Source of the DNA: Amyelois transitella
Lineage: Eukaryota > Arthropoda > Insecta > Lepidoptera > Pyralidae
Assembly: GCF_032362555.1 (NCBI RefSeq)
Contig: NC_083527.1
Span: 620,001-684,000, forward strand
DNA: 64,000 bases
Reading direction: 5' to 3'
A model generated the notes under the pieces. It searched no databases, was not told where the DNA came from, and saw only the letters and a program-made list of their open reading frames with translations. This document shows, piece after piece, positions 23,326 through 34,366 of the stretch. Within the stretch, counting starts at the first letter, position 1. Each line of letters begins with the position of its first letter. The position numbers were made by a program, and so were the translations under genes.

Positions 23326-23507
23326 TTATGGATTTTATCGATCATTTCTGGCGTGGTGGACGTTGAAGGCCTTCCGCTCCTAGGGTCATCTTCGACGCTT
23401 TCTCTGCCTTGTTTAAATAAAGCTACCCACTTTTTTATCGTCGAATACGAAGGCGCAGATTCACCTAAAGTGTTATCCATGTCTTCCTTAATTTGGCTAG
23501 GTGTCAT
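23316..23507 (-). pseudogene. mariner transposase, N-terminal fragment
   Basis: It encodes the DNA-binding half of the transposase (MTPSQIKEDMDNTLG, then the ESVEDDPRSGRPS linker). It is cut off from the true start by a frameshift on the N-terminal side and from the catalytic domain by another on the C-terminal side. Confidence 0.75.
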
Positions 23508-23737
23508 ATTTTTTTGACAAAATATTTAATCACGGCTCTTACTTCGGTTTTTTCCATTTTTCCAGTAAAGAGTCAGATTAGCTCAAACAAAAAATCGTAA
23601 AAAAATAATCACACAACCTATCACAATGAAATTTAACACAAGTGTATATAAAGAATCAATCTATCGAATGAGTATATTCTTATTTTTTTTCTACCCTCAA
23701 ATCTAGGTTAGGCCGAGAACTTTTCAAACCACCCTCG

Positions 23738-24298
23738 TATCTAGTAAAAAAAATTGTTTTTTTCAACGAGACATCAGCATTTAGTGCTATGCTATGTTGA
23801 GTGCCAGCACGGATAAGTGCGAATCGGCCTTAAAATATATCGTTCATAATCCATAGATTTCACACACTATTTTTATTTATTATTAATTTTACCCGCCGTT
23901 AATTTTTTAACACTCCCACTGGCCTTGTATGCGGATGGGATTCTAAACTAGAAATACCCTAAACATAAACATAGAAAAATCCTTCCGCAGAAAAGCCTGT
24001 TTCCAATATTACAAACAGGAACAAAATCCGTCCACAAATATCCTAGATTAACGCATACATACAGACGGAGAAAATTATATGTAGGTAACTAGTGATTGTG
24101 ATGATGATGAAGTGATGATATTGATGATCTACGGTGCGTTCAAATCTAAGAATTTTATGTACTTAATATTTTTTGATTTCGAACGTACCTACTATTTATC
24201 AAAAGTCAATGTCACGGCCCAAAGTTCAAAAACAAACACAAAATTCAACAAAAATTCTTTACCTAAAACTGCTACCTCGGGTCGGCCGCTCACAGCTC
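23738..24298. other. Intron sequence before the nested FUN14 gene
   Basis: AT-rich unique sequence. It may include the promoter and any 5' exon of the nested gene; no clear TATA box or initiator is seen. Confidence 0.4.
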
Positions 24299-24446
24299 AT
24301 GGCCAGACCTCTCGACCCAAGTTTAGGAGATATAAGAAGAGTGGACGAAGAAATCAGGAGGAGAGATAGAAGGAATCTGTTCGACAAATCTGTGGATTGC
24401 TTGAGCAGTAGCACTAGTAGGCATTTGGCAATAGGGACGTTCACAG
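24299..24446 (+). CDS. FUN14-domain protein, exon 1
   Basis: The ATG at 24,299 opens a frame giving MARPLDPSLGDIRRVDEEIR, then a basic helix, then RHLAIGTFTG, the start of the FUN14 membrane domain. The donor is ACAG/GTACTG, phase 1. An in-frame ATG at 24,209 and a possible acceptor just before 24,297 mean the true start could differ. FUNDC1 proteins sit in the mitochondrial outer membrane and recruit LC3 through a YxxL motif near the N-terminus; I see no such motif here. The gene lies inside GSE1 intron 5 on the same strand. Confidence 0.7.
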
Positions 24447-24473
24447 GTACTGCTAATTTAGTAATACATGCCT

Positions 24474-24709
24474 ATGTGGTGACATATGTACGCCACACAA
24501 CAATAAAAAATAAAATCACGCGACGCTATCAGTCAAAAACAGCGAAAAACCTAAATCGCGCAAGCAAAGATTTCACGGATTGGAGCTATATATACAACCT
24601 CAGACACAACATCGTCTGTCGCGCGGTTCCCCAGGCGTCACACCAGCCTGGCGGAAGATCTTCCCTTTGGTGGCGGTCGAGCCGAATCATCGCTCCCGCT
24701 TACACCTAC
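24474..24709 (+). repeat. Dispersed repeat E (copy 1)
   Basis: It carries TACGCCACA, CGACGCTATCAGTCAAAAAC and CAGCCTGGCGGAAGATCTTC. Three copies occur, each within an intron (also 38,056 and 61,590). Class unknown. Confidence 0.6.
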
Positions 24710-24724
24710 ATAAAATCAGTACTT

Positions 24725-24838
24725 CATCATTCCATTTGCCACGATCGCTGCATGCCTCTTTCGCTTCATCCATTTCATAACTCTTCATGCAAGATCGTCG
24801 GTTAGATAAGGGTTCTCTTAACCTGACCTTTCTCCAGG
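24725..24838 (-). mobile_element. TATG-L fragment
   Basis: It fuses directly onto the repeat E copy and carries the GCTTCATCC...CATAACTCTTCATGCAAG block. Confidence 0.5.
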
Positions 24839-25108
24839 TGGTATAATAGTAACCTTAAAAAAAATAGTTTTAAATAAAATGGATAGACAAGTAATTATCT
24901 TCTTGACCGTACTCTTGACGAAGCTCTTGAGAAAATATTTATACACACATTATTCTCCCTTATAAGTTAGGTAATAACACGAAGCGACTTCTATCTCACT
25001 TGGATATTTTCAGAAGGAACTAGCCCTCCGATAATAAGGCGTGATTGTATGTATGTATGGACCTTATTTAAAATGCCAGCCCCCGTATGCCCCAATAAGC
25101 GTAACACG

Positions 25109-25175
25109 AAAAACTATCGCTGTTCCGCTTTTCATTTTGACGTGAAACGAGACAGCGATAGTTTTTCGCGCGATA
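25109..25175. repeat. Inverted repeat CGAAAAACTATCGCTGT
   Basis: CGAAAAACTATCGCTGT and ACAGCGATAGTTTTTCG face each other across about 35 bases, followed by CGCGATAAAAACGGCG. Related single arms occur near 4,965, 8,265 and 54,750, so this is the palindromic end of a dispersed repeat. Confidence 0.6.
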
Positions 25176-25239
25176 AAAACGGCGGCGAGCGTTCAGCACA
25201 ATTTAGGAACTATCACCGAAAAAGACATAAACACATAGT

Positions 25240-25507
25240 TACATACATATAATCACGTCTATATCCCTTGCGGGGTAGACAGAGCCAACAGTCTTGAAAA
25301 GACTGATAGATAGGCCACATTGAGCTATTTGGCTTAATAATAGAATTGAGATTCAAATAATGACAGGTTGCTATTGCTAGCTCGTCGCCTAAAAGAAGAA
25401 TTCCAAGTTTATAAGCCTATCCCTTAGTCGCCTTTCACAACATCCATGGGAACGAGATGGAGCTGTCCTACTCTTTATTTTTATTGGTGCCGGGAACCAC
25501 ACGGCAC
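25240..25507 (-). mobile_element. TATG-S, full length
   Basis: From (ACATA)n to CCGGGAACCACACGGCAC. It lies in the intron of the FUN14 gene, 45 bases before exon 2. Confidence 0.65.
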
Positions 25508-25551
25508 TTAAACCACACACCTTTCTCAATAACCCCATCGTTTCCCAATAG

Positions 25552-25796
25552 GTTGGTTCACGGGAGTTACCGTAGTAAAAGTTGGCAAAATAGCCGCTTT
25601 CGGTTTAGGGGGAGGCGTCATACTCCTCCATTTCGCCACGGAGTTTGGTTACATCACTGTGAACTGGGAAAGAGTGAGGGAGACCAGCGGTAACTGTCAG
25701 CAACTCGTCGAGAAGATATTGGCGTTCGCGAAGAATCACAGCGGCTACACCGTCGGCTTCATTGGAGGCTTTTTCTTCGGTGTCGCCTCTACGTGA
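25552..25796 (+). CDS. FUN14-domain protein, exon 2
   Basis: After acceptor CCCAATAG the frame continues as GWFTGVTVVKVGKIAAFGLG, then a membrane segment, then GYITVNWERV, and ends FIGGFFFGVAST with TGA at 25,794. This matches the FUN14 family: the VGKLAA block, the Gly-rich turn, SGYVQIDW, and a final FVGGFLLGLAS helix in human FUNDC1. The joined product is 130 residues, shorter than human FUNDC1 (about 155) and divergent, so it may be a second paralogue. The frame and splice sites are intact. Confidence 0.8.
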
Positions 25797-26100
25797 TAAG
25801 TTGATTATAATGGAGTAATGTTAATTGAATTAAAAAAAAATAATAATTATGGAATCATCTGTCTATGGTAATTTAAAAAAATAATAAATATAAAGTTTAT
25901 GCAGGTGTAATCGTATTAATTCCTTTTCGATATAAGACATTTAGGTGTGTCTCAACTTGCACATAAAAAAATCCTAGTGTCTGTTTGTTTGTAAACTCTT
26001 TATTGCACATAAAAATAAATATAACAAAAATAAAAGCGTCATTGGATATAGAAGATGTCTTGATTATAATATACTTAAGTGACATGTTAGATGATACATG

Positions 26101-26345
26101 ATACATTTTTTCACGTTTTTATCCCTTACAGGGTAGACAGAGTCAGGAAACTCGAGAGCACTGTAAGGCAATGATCAGCTGTATGGCTTTATGATGGAGT
26201 TGAGATTCAAATAGTGATAGGTTGCTAGCCCGTCGCCTACAAAAGGAATCCCAAGTGGATAAGCCTATCCCTTAGTCGCCTTTTACGACATCCATGGGAA
26301 AAATATGTAGTTCTATTCTAAAGTGCCGGACACCACACAGCACAT
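26101..26345 (-). mobile_element. TATG-S copy
   Basis: Full length but diverged at the right end. Confidence 0.6.
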
Positions 26346-26869
26346 AGCGTGCACAACTTGATAACGAAATCTAGGAAAGTATTAATATCTTCTATGACTT
26401 TAAAGTCACGAGCTAATACGGGCGGTAACTGAAATATGGTCCATCGGCAAGGTGCTAAGTGGACGACCAATGACTAAAAATCTATAATTTCAGTAATATT
26501 TAAGACATGTAAGGCTACAAGCCTCTCTTCATAGCAGCATTGCGAACGAATGGTTGGTATGAAATACAATCACGACATACCTATATTTTTTAATTCAAAC
26601 TCTCCAAAACGAAAACGAGCTAAAGTTGTGTAGTCTATGGGCAGAGTTTCATCAAAATCGGTCTATTAGGGCGACTCAAATATATTAAATTAAGATTAGC
26701 AGAGTGGATGAAGGAAATGAGTACCTATAGGTACAATAAGTCCTATAAATGGAAAGATGATGCCTACCATCACGTATTTGTGGTTAGGTACACCAACTCT
26801 TTATAATCAGATATTAATCGTTCACGATCACGCATCAGTATATTACAGCCAGCTAGAATCTATGACATA

Positions 26870-27126
26870 CATACATATGGTCACGTCTATATCCCTTGTG
26901 GGCTAGACAGAGCCAACAGTCTTGAAAAGACTGAATGGCCACGTTCAGTTATTCGGCTTAATGACAGAATTGAGATTCAAATAGCGACAGGTTACTAGCC
27001 CATCGCCTAATAAAAGAATCCCAAGTTTGTAAGCCTATACCTAAGTCGCCTTTACGACATCCATAGGAAAGAGATTGAGTAGTTCAATTCTTTTTTGTAT
27101 TGGTGCCGGGAACCACACGGCACATT
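26870..27126 (-). mobile_element. TATG-S copy with target-site duplication
   Basis: TATGACATA occurs immediately before (26,861-26,869) and after (27,127-27,135) the element, giving exact ends and showing retrotransposition-style insertion. Confidence 0.7.
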
Positions 27127-28116
27127 TATGACATAAAATTTTATAGCATAATTTGACTGCATAACGTTTTCAGCCATAATCGTCTTTTCGCTTAACATTA
27201 ATGCAAACCAATGATTATTCCAAAACAATCTTATGCAGTCCTCTAATTATACCATCACAATTTATGAAACACAGTCTAGTCAGGTCACTAGCCTACCTAC
27301 CTTAAATGAGAAACCAAAGAATTACCTCTGAAAGTTAGGTGTATACACGCACGGGTATGCCCGCCGGATCTTCCCGTCAGTCGGGCACTGACGGGGTGCG
27401 GACAGATCCGTATGTGTGCCACGACGGATATGCCCGCCGGATAATACCTCATTGAAAAATTTTTGAGAAGGTTCTTACGGTCATATTGAGGCCTTTATAC
27501 ACGAATGAGCGACGCCTGCACGCTGTTTGGCTGTCACGAAAAAACTAGAATCTTCCAGATGTAATATTGCATACGGAAATGATAACCCCTACTTACTTAT
27601 ATTATTAATGCAAAAATAATCCTGTCTGTTCGCTTTCACGCCTAATCTATGAATGAAATGTGGTACAGATAGATAGATATACAGATAAAAACGTTTATTC
27701 AGTTAATATATCAGATATAGAATTAACCCTGTGAAAGAAACTATGCTATTTTTATTGCGAAAAAAGTAACAATGATTTTATAAATTCTTGCATTAATTAT
27801 CAGGTGATTGCAAGCAAAGCCGTAAACAACAGCTAATTATGTTTACATATTTGACATGTGCTAAGAAAGATCTTTCATTTAATACCCCACACGACACTGT
27901 AAAGTTTTTTTTTAATAAATGTAATCAATTTATGTTACATCATGTAGCTTATAACCAGCGGACTATCAAGAGGTTTCTAATGACACTTCATTTATCTAAT
28001 TATAAAAACTACTTAGTTTAGAAGTTATGAGGGAACAAATGAACATCCATATCCACATACAGGTCTCCTTTTTGCTTCGCCGTAGTCAGATTACAGTCGC
28101 AGAAGACAACAACAGA

Positions 28117-28397
28117 CACAGATTACATTGATATTACCAACAGATTACATTGATTACCCACAGATTACATTGATTACCCACAGATTACATTGATTACCCA
28201 CAGATTACATTGATTACCCACAGATTACATTGATTACCCACAGATTACATTGGTTACCCACAGATTACATTGATTACCCACAGATTACATTGATTACCCA
28301 CAGATTACATTGATTACCCACAGATTACATTGATTACCCACAGATTACATTGATTAACCACAGATTACATTGATTACCCACGGATTACATTGATTAT
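28117..28397 (+). repeat. 20-bp minisatellite, about 14 copies
   Basis: The unit CAGATTACATTGATTACCCA is repeated twelve times in register from 28,141 to 28,380 with single-base variants (GATT/GGTT, ACCC/AACC), plus one diverged unit on each side. A stray unit lies at about 28,471. It is in GSE1 intron 5. Confidence 0.95.
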
Positions 28398-28566
28398 CGA
28401 AATCGAATTATGTTCTCATGTAGGTAAGTGATTTTTTGTAATTTTGGGGGATTAATATCTTTAAACGTATCCACAGATTACATTGACATCTGTGCTACAC
28501 ACGCATATTGTAAAAGTCAACTACAGATTCTACTTTTGGGCAATGGGCAACCGGGCACTGCAATCA

Positions 28567-28658
28567 TATCAATTCCATCATTAGGTCATCCAGCTGAACG
28601 TGGCCCTTTAGTCTTGTGACTGTCTCTGTCTACCCCGTACGGGATAAGGACGTGTCAT
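28567..28658 (+). mobile_element. TATG-S 3' fragment
   Basis: CATTAGGTCATCCAGCTG to CCCGTACGGGATAAGGACGTG. Confidence 0.5.
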
Positions 28659-28761
28659 AACAAAGATAAAAATCCATTTTTCGCTTTGATTTCTTACGGG
28701 AGATTGAAAACTTTTTTATTATTATATTCAACAAAATATCAACTTTCTTATTATTTACTAA

Positions 28762-28925
28762 TTACCCGGGATTCTTCTCGTAGGCAATGGGCTAGCAACC
28801 TGTCACTATTTGAATCTCAAATCTATCATTAAGCCAAATAGCTGAACGTGGTCAATCAGTCTTTTCACTGTTGGCCCTGTCTACCCCGCAAGGGATAAAG
28901 ACGTGATGATGTGTGTATGTATGTG
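28762..28925 (+). mobile_element. TATG-S fragment
   Basis: From GGGATTCTTCTCGTAGGCAA to GACGTGATGATGTGTGTATG. Confidence 0.6.
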
Positions 28926-29779
28926 TTACGAACGACCCACCCCGCCATCTCAAGGGTAGCATATTATACATAAAACTGTATCGAAATCAGTTGTTTAGTT
29001 TTAAAGATCTAAGCATACATACATACTGACATAGGGACAGATGCGGGATGCGACTTTACTTTATACTAAGTATGTAGTGATAGTGATTTCTTATTAAAAA
29101 CTTCGATACTTACTTTTTGTTGCTGGGGGTAAGATCGGCATAGTATCTTTGTTAAATTATTCAAATTCACGAAAATCCCCCTCTCTTTACAAGTATCTAT
29201 AATGTATGTTAAATGTTACATTTCTTGTAATGCATGCATGACGCTTCACTTCCTTTTTAGTATTTATTTTCCTTTTTCAGATCGTAATGTATTGATTATG
29301 GAATGAAAGAATAAAAAATAAGGTAGCTACCATGTAGTTTGAGTAAACACAAAGTTGGTAATTTAGAGAAAACTTAAAAATAAGCTTCATTTTGTAGCAT
29401 CTGCATATTTATTTCATACTTTGAATAGTTTATTTTTATATCACCTCTCGCGTATTGTAATACCAATAATACTAATACTTTTGTATTTTTTATTTAATTT
29501 CAATTTCATTCTTACTCATTAATTTAATTGCTTGTACGTTTTCACATTGAAATTTATTTCAAATACGATATTGTACGTCCATTAGGGCAGCTCACAACGA
29601 TGATCACAAATATGTAACAGCCTTTAACCTGTGTGGCACAATAAATATATTTGTTTTGATTTACTTACAATGTTTTAACATCGCAGTCATAAATAGTCGA
29701 GTCTTTTGCCTATTGAGGAAAAACTGTTTGATATAAAGCCATTACATTCACATTAACATAACTATTTTTATCCCCACAG
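28926..29779. other. End of GSE1 intron 5
   Basis: AT-rich unique sequence with the acceptor TATCCCCACAG at its end. No other feature seen. Confidence 0.5.
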
Positions 29780-32299
29780 CGAAGCCGATAATACCACCAG
29801 CAACAGTCACCACGCCAACCGCTGATCCCTCAGAACGCCCTCCACTACCACCCCCGGACCCCCCGCCTCCCCCCAAGCCACCAGCAGAACCATTCAAACC
29901 GAACGAAGAACCAAACATATTCCTTGAAAAACCCGCCTTCATCCCCCCGCCGAAACCGATGTCACATTCACCAAAAATTTCCCCATCTTCAATTCCAAAC
30001 CCAAGCCCCAGTGTAACGACTAACAAACAAGTGGAGCCAGGGTATCCTAACTATAGCAATTATTTATATAACATCCCGGGATATTCAGCTTTCCAACCTG
30101 TCTCCTATCCTGGAATCATAGCGCCGAATCAAGCCCCACCACCTCAGAGTGAACCGAATACAGATTTTGTACCGTTTCCAACTATATCTACAAAAGAAAA
30201 AAGTAATGACGAAAAAAACAGTACAACTTTTGAAGAAGTGAAAGCTATAGATACAATTCCACCGAAAATTGATAAACCAAAACCTCAAACAGATTTCGAA
30301 GAACATTTCACTCCGGAAATTATTCCAGCGGTTTCTAATCCCGAAAAGAGTAAACTGACGGAGTGCAAAATGAGCATAACATCTCTAACTCAAGGCTCTG
30401 GTGCCACGATCACTATACCAGCGCAGGTGCCGCAAATGACTCAAATAGCAAATATCGATGCCAAAAAGAAACCAAACGAACGGTTTAGCTTAAAAACAAG
30501 CATACCTATTAGCAAAATCGATATGAAATGCGTAAATACCCAATCAGAAAACATTTTACAAAACTGTTTGACAAAGAAGCCAATTCAAACTCAGCCATTT
30601 CCCAGTCAACCATTTCCTACAAAATGTCAAAAAGTTGAAAATGGGTCAAGAGTAGAGATTCAAAGTAATATAGTGATAAAAAAGCCTGATATACCAGTAT
30701 CAAAAGAGTCTGAAATAAAGCCAGTATCGCCTATGTCTATCCCTGTTTTAGAAAGGCAGACAGTGTCACCAATGCCAAACAATAGCATTAATGCTTTGAT
30801 TAATGCTGCAGAAGTTATAAATAAAAACGACAGCCAATTTCGTAAACCGGATCCAAAACCAGAAGGGCTAACTGAGGCTAAAGATACAACAACATCATAT
30901 ATTCCTCCAATTTCTACAGTGACAACAAGGCCTATATTCAATCCAGTAAATATTGAAGCAAATAAGGTAAACTTTGCAAACAAACCCGCAGAAGGATACA
31001 GTGAGCAGAAAAATCAAATATTATTTATACAAAATAAGAATCCCTCCAATCCCAAAATGCTTTTGACCATCCAACAGCAAAATCCGCAAGTGCTTTTGCA
31101 AAGAACGAATTTCGATTCAAAAAACCTGCAAGCTCCTTCACGATTGTCAAGTCAACCAAAGAAAAGTAAAGACGACATCAACGACAATGGATCGTCGTCT
31201 AAAGTCGTCGCACTGAAAAGATTACATCAAGAAAATTGCGACGAAAATGACTTTGAGAATTTGATTACAGAAAATCAAATTTATGGCAACAAGATAGTCG
31301 TGAAGGAGAAGTCTCAGGGAACACTGCAAGAGCAGGACTTAAAAAATAAGATTAAAATGGATAAGCCCATACAAACAGAAACAAAAAACGTAGTACTACA
31401 ACCCAATTTTCTTTATTTAAGCAATGTACAATTTCCTAATTTAATGATGATAAAGAACACTGCCAAAGTTACTCCAAATACCGATACCAAATTACTTAAG
31501 CAACCTTCGAACGAAAATAAAGCGAATGAAGTAAATAATAAAACAAATCCTGACCAAAATATTATTATACAGAATCAAAAAACGCAAACGGCTGCAGTAA
31601 GTAAAGAAATACACGTTTTAAAATCAAGTAACAATGTGTTACAAACATTATCAAATAAAACCAATAAAACAGACTTAGTATTTCAGACAGCTACGCCGAA
31701 GGTCATCGTGAGCCCCCAAATAGTATATCAAGTGCCAATGATCGTTGAAACTGATAATAAAATTAACCAACCATTCATAAATTGTGAATACCCAAAATTT
31801 GTTAGTAATAAAAAAGAATATCCCAAGAAATTTGATCAGGCGAAAACTAATGACAAATTATTTATTGCTTGTCCGTATCAAATGGATGCAAAGCTCCAAC
31901 CAAAAATTGTTATTACTAATATAAGGCCTAAAATTCCAAAGGCTGAAGAAGTCAGTACTATAGACCTTTATGAAAAAAGAAGAAGAATAAGACGATTAAA
32001 ATACTTAACTAATCGAGAGCCTAAAGATCAGAAAGTTGAAACAAAGAGAGTAACCGAAAAAGTTGCGTATAGGAATGTCATAACCCCAGACAAAATGAAA
32101 GCTGAGATTTATAAAGAATTTACCAAGACTCGGGAAAAAGTAGAAGATGATAGTAGTGAGAGTGAAAGTGATTTTGGAGAGGAGGATGTACATGAATACG
32201 AGAGGATAATAAACGAATATAGTATTCAGAAAGATGATAATGCCGCGAAAGAAGATTTTCTGTCCAATTTCATGTTAGCTACGCATGCAGCCTGTAGAG
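29780..32299 (+). CDS. GSE1: GSE1-like, large central exon 6
   Basis: The exon is 2,520 bases, starting in phase 1 with AKPIIPPATVTTP and ending before GTAGGT in phase 1. The first 60 residues are Pro-rich (PPLPPPDPPPPPKPP). About 650 residues of low-complexity, Asn/Lys/Gln/Pro-rich and probably disordered sequence follow. The last 130 residues become conserved: a basic KRRRIRRLKYL helix, the acidic DDSSESESDFGEED cluster and KEDFLSNFMLATHAACR, which parallels the KLEFLQLFGLTTQQQKEEL block of human GSE1. Codon use is AT-rich, in contrast to exons 1-5. Confidence 0.85.
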
Positions 32300-32769
32300 G
32301 TAGGTACATTAAACCATAGTTGTGGTTTTCTTTTTTAAGTAATGAAATAATAACAAGTTATTTTAATCTTAGGGTATAAAGATTAAAAGGTGTAATTTAA
32401 TAAAATACTCTTCTTGTCCCTGGCTTTAGTCCCGGCTGCACTCAGGAATGTGAGTTAGATTTTTACATGAAGCACTCCCGTCTGTCCGCCGCAACCTTTG
32501 CGGGTAAACCTAACCTGTATTGGATCGATCATGGTTACACATCCTGAATGTGTAGGGTTTTCTCGCGATGTTTACCCTCACCGTAAATGAATAGGTTAAG
32601 TATTTGAACTAATGTACAGAACTTCGAAAAAAGTTATTGTTACATGGCCGAGGTGAGATTCGAACCTCTGTTTTTCTTCGCATCATTCGCTCTTGTTCAA
32701 TAAAATACTAACTGGTTAAAATGTAACAGTAGAACTTTTATTTTAATGATGCAATTTTTCGAATTGCAG
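32300..32769 (+). other. GSE1 intron 6 with a dispersed repeat
   Basis: 32,405-32,610 is a copy of the repeat with GATCATGGTTACACATCC and TTTTACATGAAGC. Confidence 0.6.
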
Positions 32770-33006
32770 ATAAAGAAATGGAAAAGCAAGAGAGGATATT
32801 GGAGAGGGACTCTGTCGCAGCAGCTTACATAGCAGCGGGTCGAATTGATTGTCTGTACAAAGACAATTCTGAAGAGCTGAGAGAAGAGAATGAGGTCCCA
32901 GCGAAGGTTGTTAGTACGGATAAGGAAAGCCCAGCCACAATGCACAGAAAGCAGACATTCTTGAACAATTTGAAGCTGATGCAAGTCTCACCCCAGTATC
33001 GTGATG
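32770..33006 (+). CDS. GSE1: GSE1-like, exon 7
   Basis: Acceptor GAATTGCAG, donor GTAAGT, phase 1 at both ends. It encodes a charged helix (KEMEKQERILERDSVAAAYI) and RKQTFLNNLKLMQVSPQYRD, which aligns with the KKFLTIFNLTHISAEKRKD block in human GSE1. This is the second of two related FL-x-x-F/L repeats in the family. Confidence 0.85.
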
Positions 33007-33224
33007 GTAAGTTTATCTAAAAGATAACAAAACTACGTTTTTGTTTTATTTAATTGTTCGAGTACCCTCTTCTATAATATGTACACGTTTCCTAAATTGA
33101 TAAATATAGGATAAAAAAATGCCAAGTGTAATTTCAGACTTAAGAATTTTATCAAGAGTATACGTATTTCTAAGGAATATGATAAATATTTAAAAACAAT
33201 AAGAGATCCAATTAATAATTTCAG

Positions 33225-33848
33225 GTTACGAGAAAACATGGCAAGAAATAATGAAGGAGAGAAACCGCAGAAACGGGATCAGCAAGTCCGAAGAGAGCCT
33301 AAAACTCCCCGCAATTGAGAAAATGGAGTTAGATCCAGATGGACAATTAGAACTTTTAACAGAAATAAAGAAAAGTGTCAACGAAAACAACAACTTAATA
33401 AAACTGAGATTAGATTCACAATCGAGTAATGATGACGTTGAAAGTATAAAGGTTTTGGCTGAGAAAAACTTTTCGGAACTGAACCGCTTATCCAAAATGG
33501 CTGATCAAAGCGTTAAAATATTCAGCGGTCAAGACGCTACTGGTAAAAGAGACTTAAATCCCGGTTTTGACAGTGAGAACATTCAGAAACCTCTTCTAAA
33601 ACTGGATCTTCCGAACTATGCCAGTAGTATAAATATTCCTAATATTTCTAAGATAATTTCGTTAAGGTCCAGGCAAGAACACAGCGTGGTGACGATAACT
33701 CAAGCGACGTCGATGGATGAGCCGAAGAATTGTGCTGGTGGAGTGGAAACGATTGAGGAGAACAAGACCCAGGATTTCTGTTGCCAAGTTGAGGAGCAGT
33801 GGCCGGGGATCGAAGCTGTGGTGAAGAGTTACAAAGAATTTGATGCTG
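33225..33848 (+). CDS. GSE1: GSE1-like, exon 8
   Basis: Acceptor ATTTCAG, donor GTTAGT, phase 1. It begins YEKTWQEIMKERNRRNG and ends EEQWPGIEAVVKSYKEFDAG. The WxGIEAVxxxYxE motif is the signature of the C-terminal GSE1 coiled-coil domain (human RKWQGIEAVFEAYQEH). The middle is polar and weakly conserved. Confidence 0.85.
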
Positions 33849-33922
33849 GTTAGTTTATTTTTTTAAGACCAATTGTACTGTACATAATTTTTTTTTAAAT
33901 CCTGCTTTAACATATATAATAG

Positions 33923-34075
33923 CCGTGTGGTTTCTGGGACTTTAGAGTAGAACCACTCCATATCTTTCGCACAGATGTCTTAAAAGGGAAACTATACTAC
34001 GACTTAGGTGTTAGTGATCCTATTCTTTTCTTATTGGTGCCGTTCCCGGCACCGCAATATATAAAATAGTGGTAA
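33923..34075 (+). mobile_element. Degenerate TATG-S in GSE1 intron 8
   Basis: GCCGTGTGG..., ACCACTCCAT, then TTGGTGCCGTTCCCGGCACC. Parts are rearranged. Confidence 0.4.
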
Positions 34076-34160
34076 TAAAGACATAAAACAGCTCTTAAAA
34101 CATAGGCATACTTTTAATTTTACTTTTAGGTTACTAATAATGCTATCTCTGTCATTTCAG

Positions 34161-34366
34161 CGCGGCGGAAAAAGATATCCGAGTTACACCGCCGCAACAC
34201 GAGCCTGCGCGTAGAAAGTGCGCACATCACCCGCAACGCGTCGAGAGACTCGGAGAGCGCACGCGCATTGCTCGCTGAAAGACAAAACCTAGCCGTCGAG
34301 GAGAACAACCTCAGGATATCTTTACAGAGGATCTGCGCTGCTATAGATTACGTTAGGAACTGTTAG
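34161..34366 (+). CDS. GSE1: GSE1-like, last exon 9
   Basis: Acceptor TCATTTCAG; the frame closes with TAG at 34,364-34,366. It encodes ARRKKISELHRRNTSLRVES and a heptad-rich helix ending RISLQRICAAIDYVRNC, the counterpart of the final coiled coil of GSE1. In human this coiled coil belongs to a protein that co-purifies with LSD1, CoREST and HDAC1/2, so nuclear co-repressor scaffolding is the expected role. Confidence 0.85.

Larger units (their letters stand above)
22444..23737 (-). mobile_element. mariner transposon with inactivated transposase
   Basis: The inverted ends CGAGGGTGGTTTG and CAAACCACCCTCG are flanked by TA, the mariner target. On the minus strand a transposase frame starts near 23,557 and runs to about 22,500. 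Its parts are: a helix-turn-helix region with FKQGRESVEDDPRSGRPS, a first catalytic Asp in VTTDETG, a second in SVFWDYRG, and a third in the SPDLAPSDYYLFP motif. The frame is broken at about 23,510, 23,325, 22,830 and 22,680, the last three near homopolymers or small gaps. The copy therefore looks dead, though complete in length and fairly recent. Confidence 0.85.
25797..28116. other. GSE1 intron 5, second repeat block
   Basis: It holds two TATG-S copies, a GC-rich patch with CGGGTATGCCCGCCGGATCT near 27,350-27,440, and AT-rich unique sequence. No gene. Confidence 0.45.

Noticed and set aside
24209-24298. Extended N-terminus of the FUN14 protein from ATG at 24,209
   Set aside because: The frame is open, but the 30 extra residues show no family resemblance and the later ATG starts a helix-rich segment directly. 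Kept only as an alternative.
28117-28397. CRISPR-like array
   Set aside because: The 20-base units are directly adjacent with no unique spacers, in an insect intron. It is a minisatellite.
29748-30026. Gly-rich minus-strand ORF opposite GSE1 exon 6
   Set aside because: It is the antisense shadow of a proline-rich coding stretch; the plus strand is spliced and conserved.
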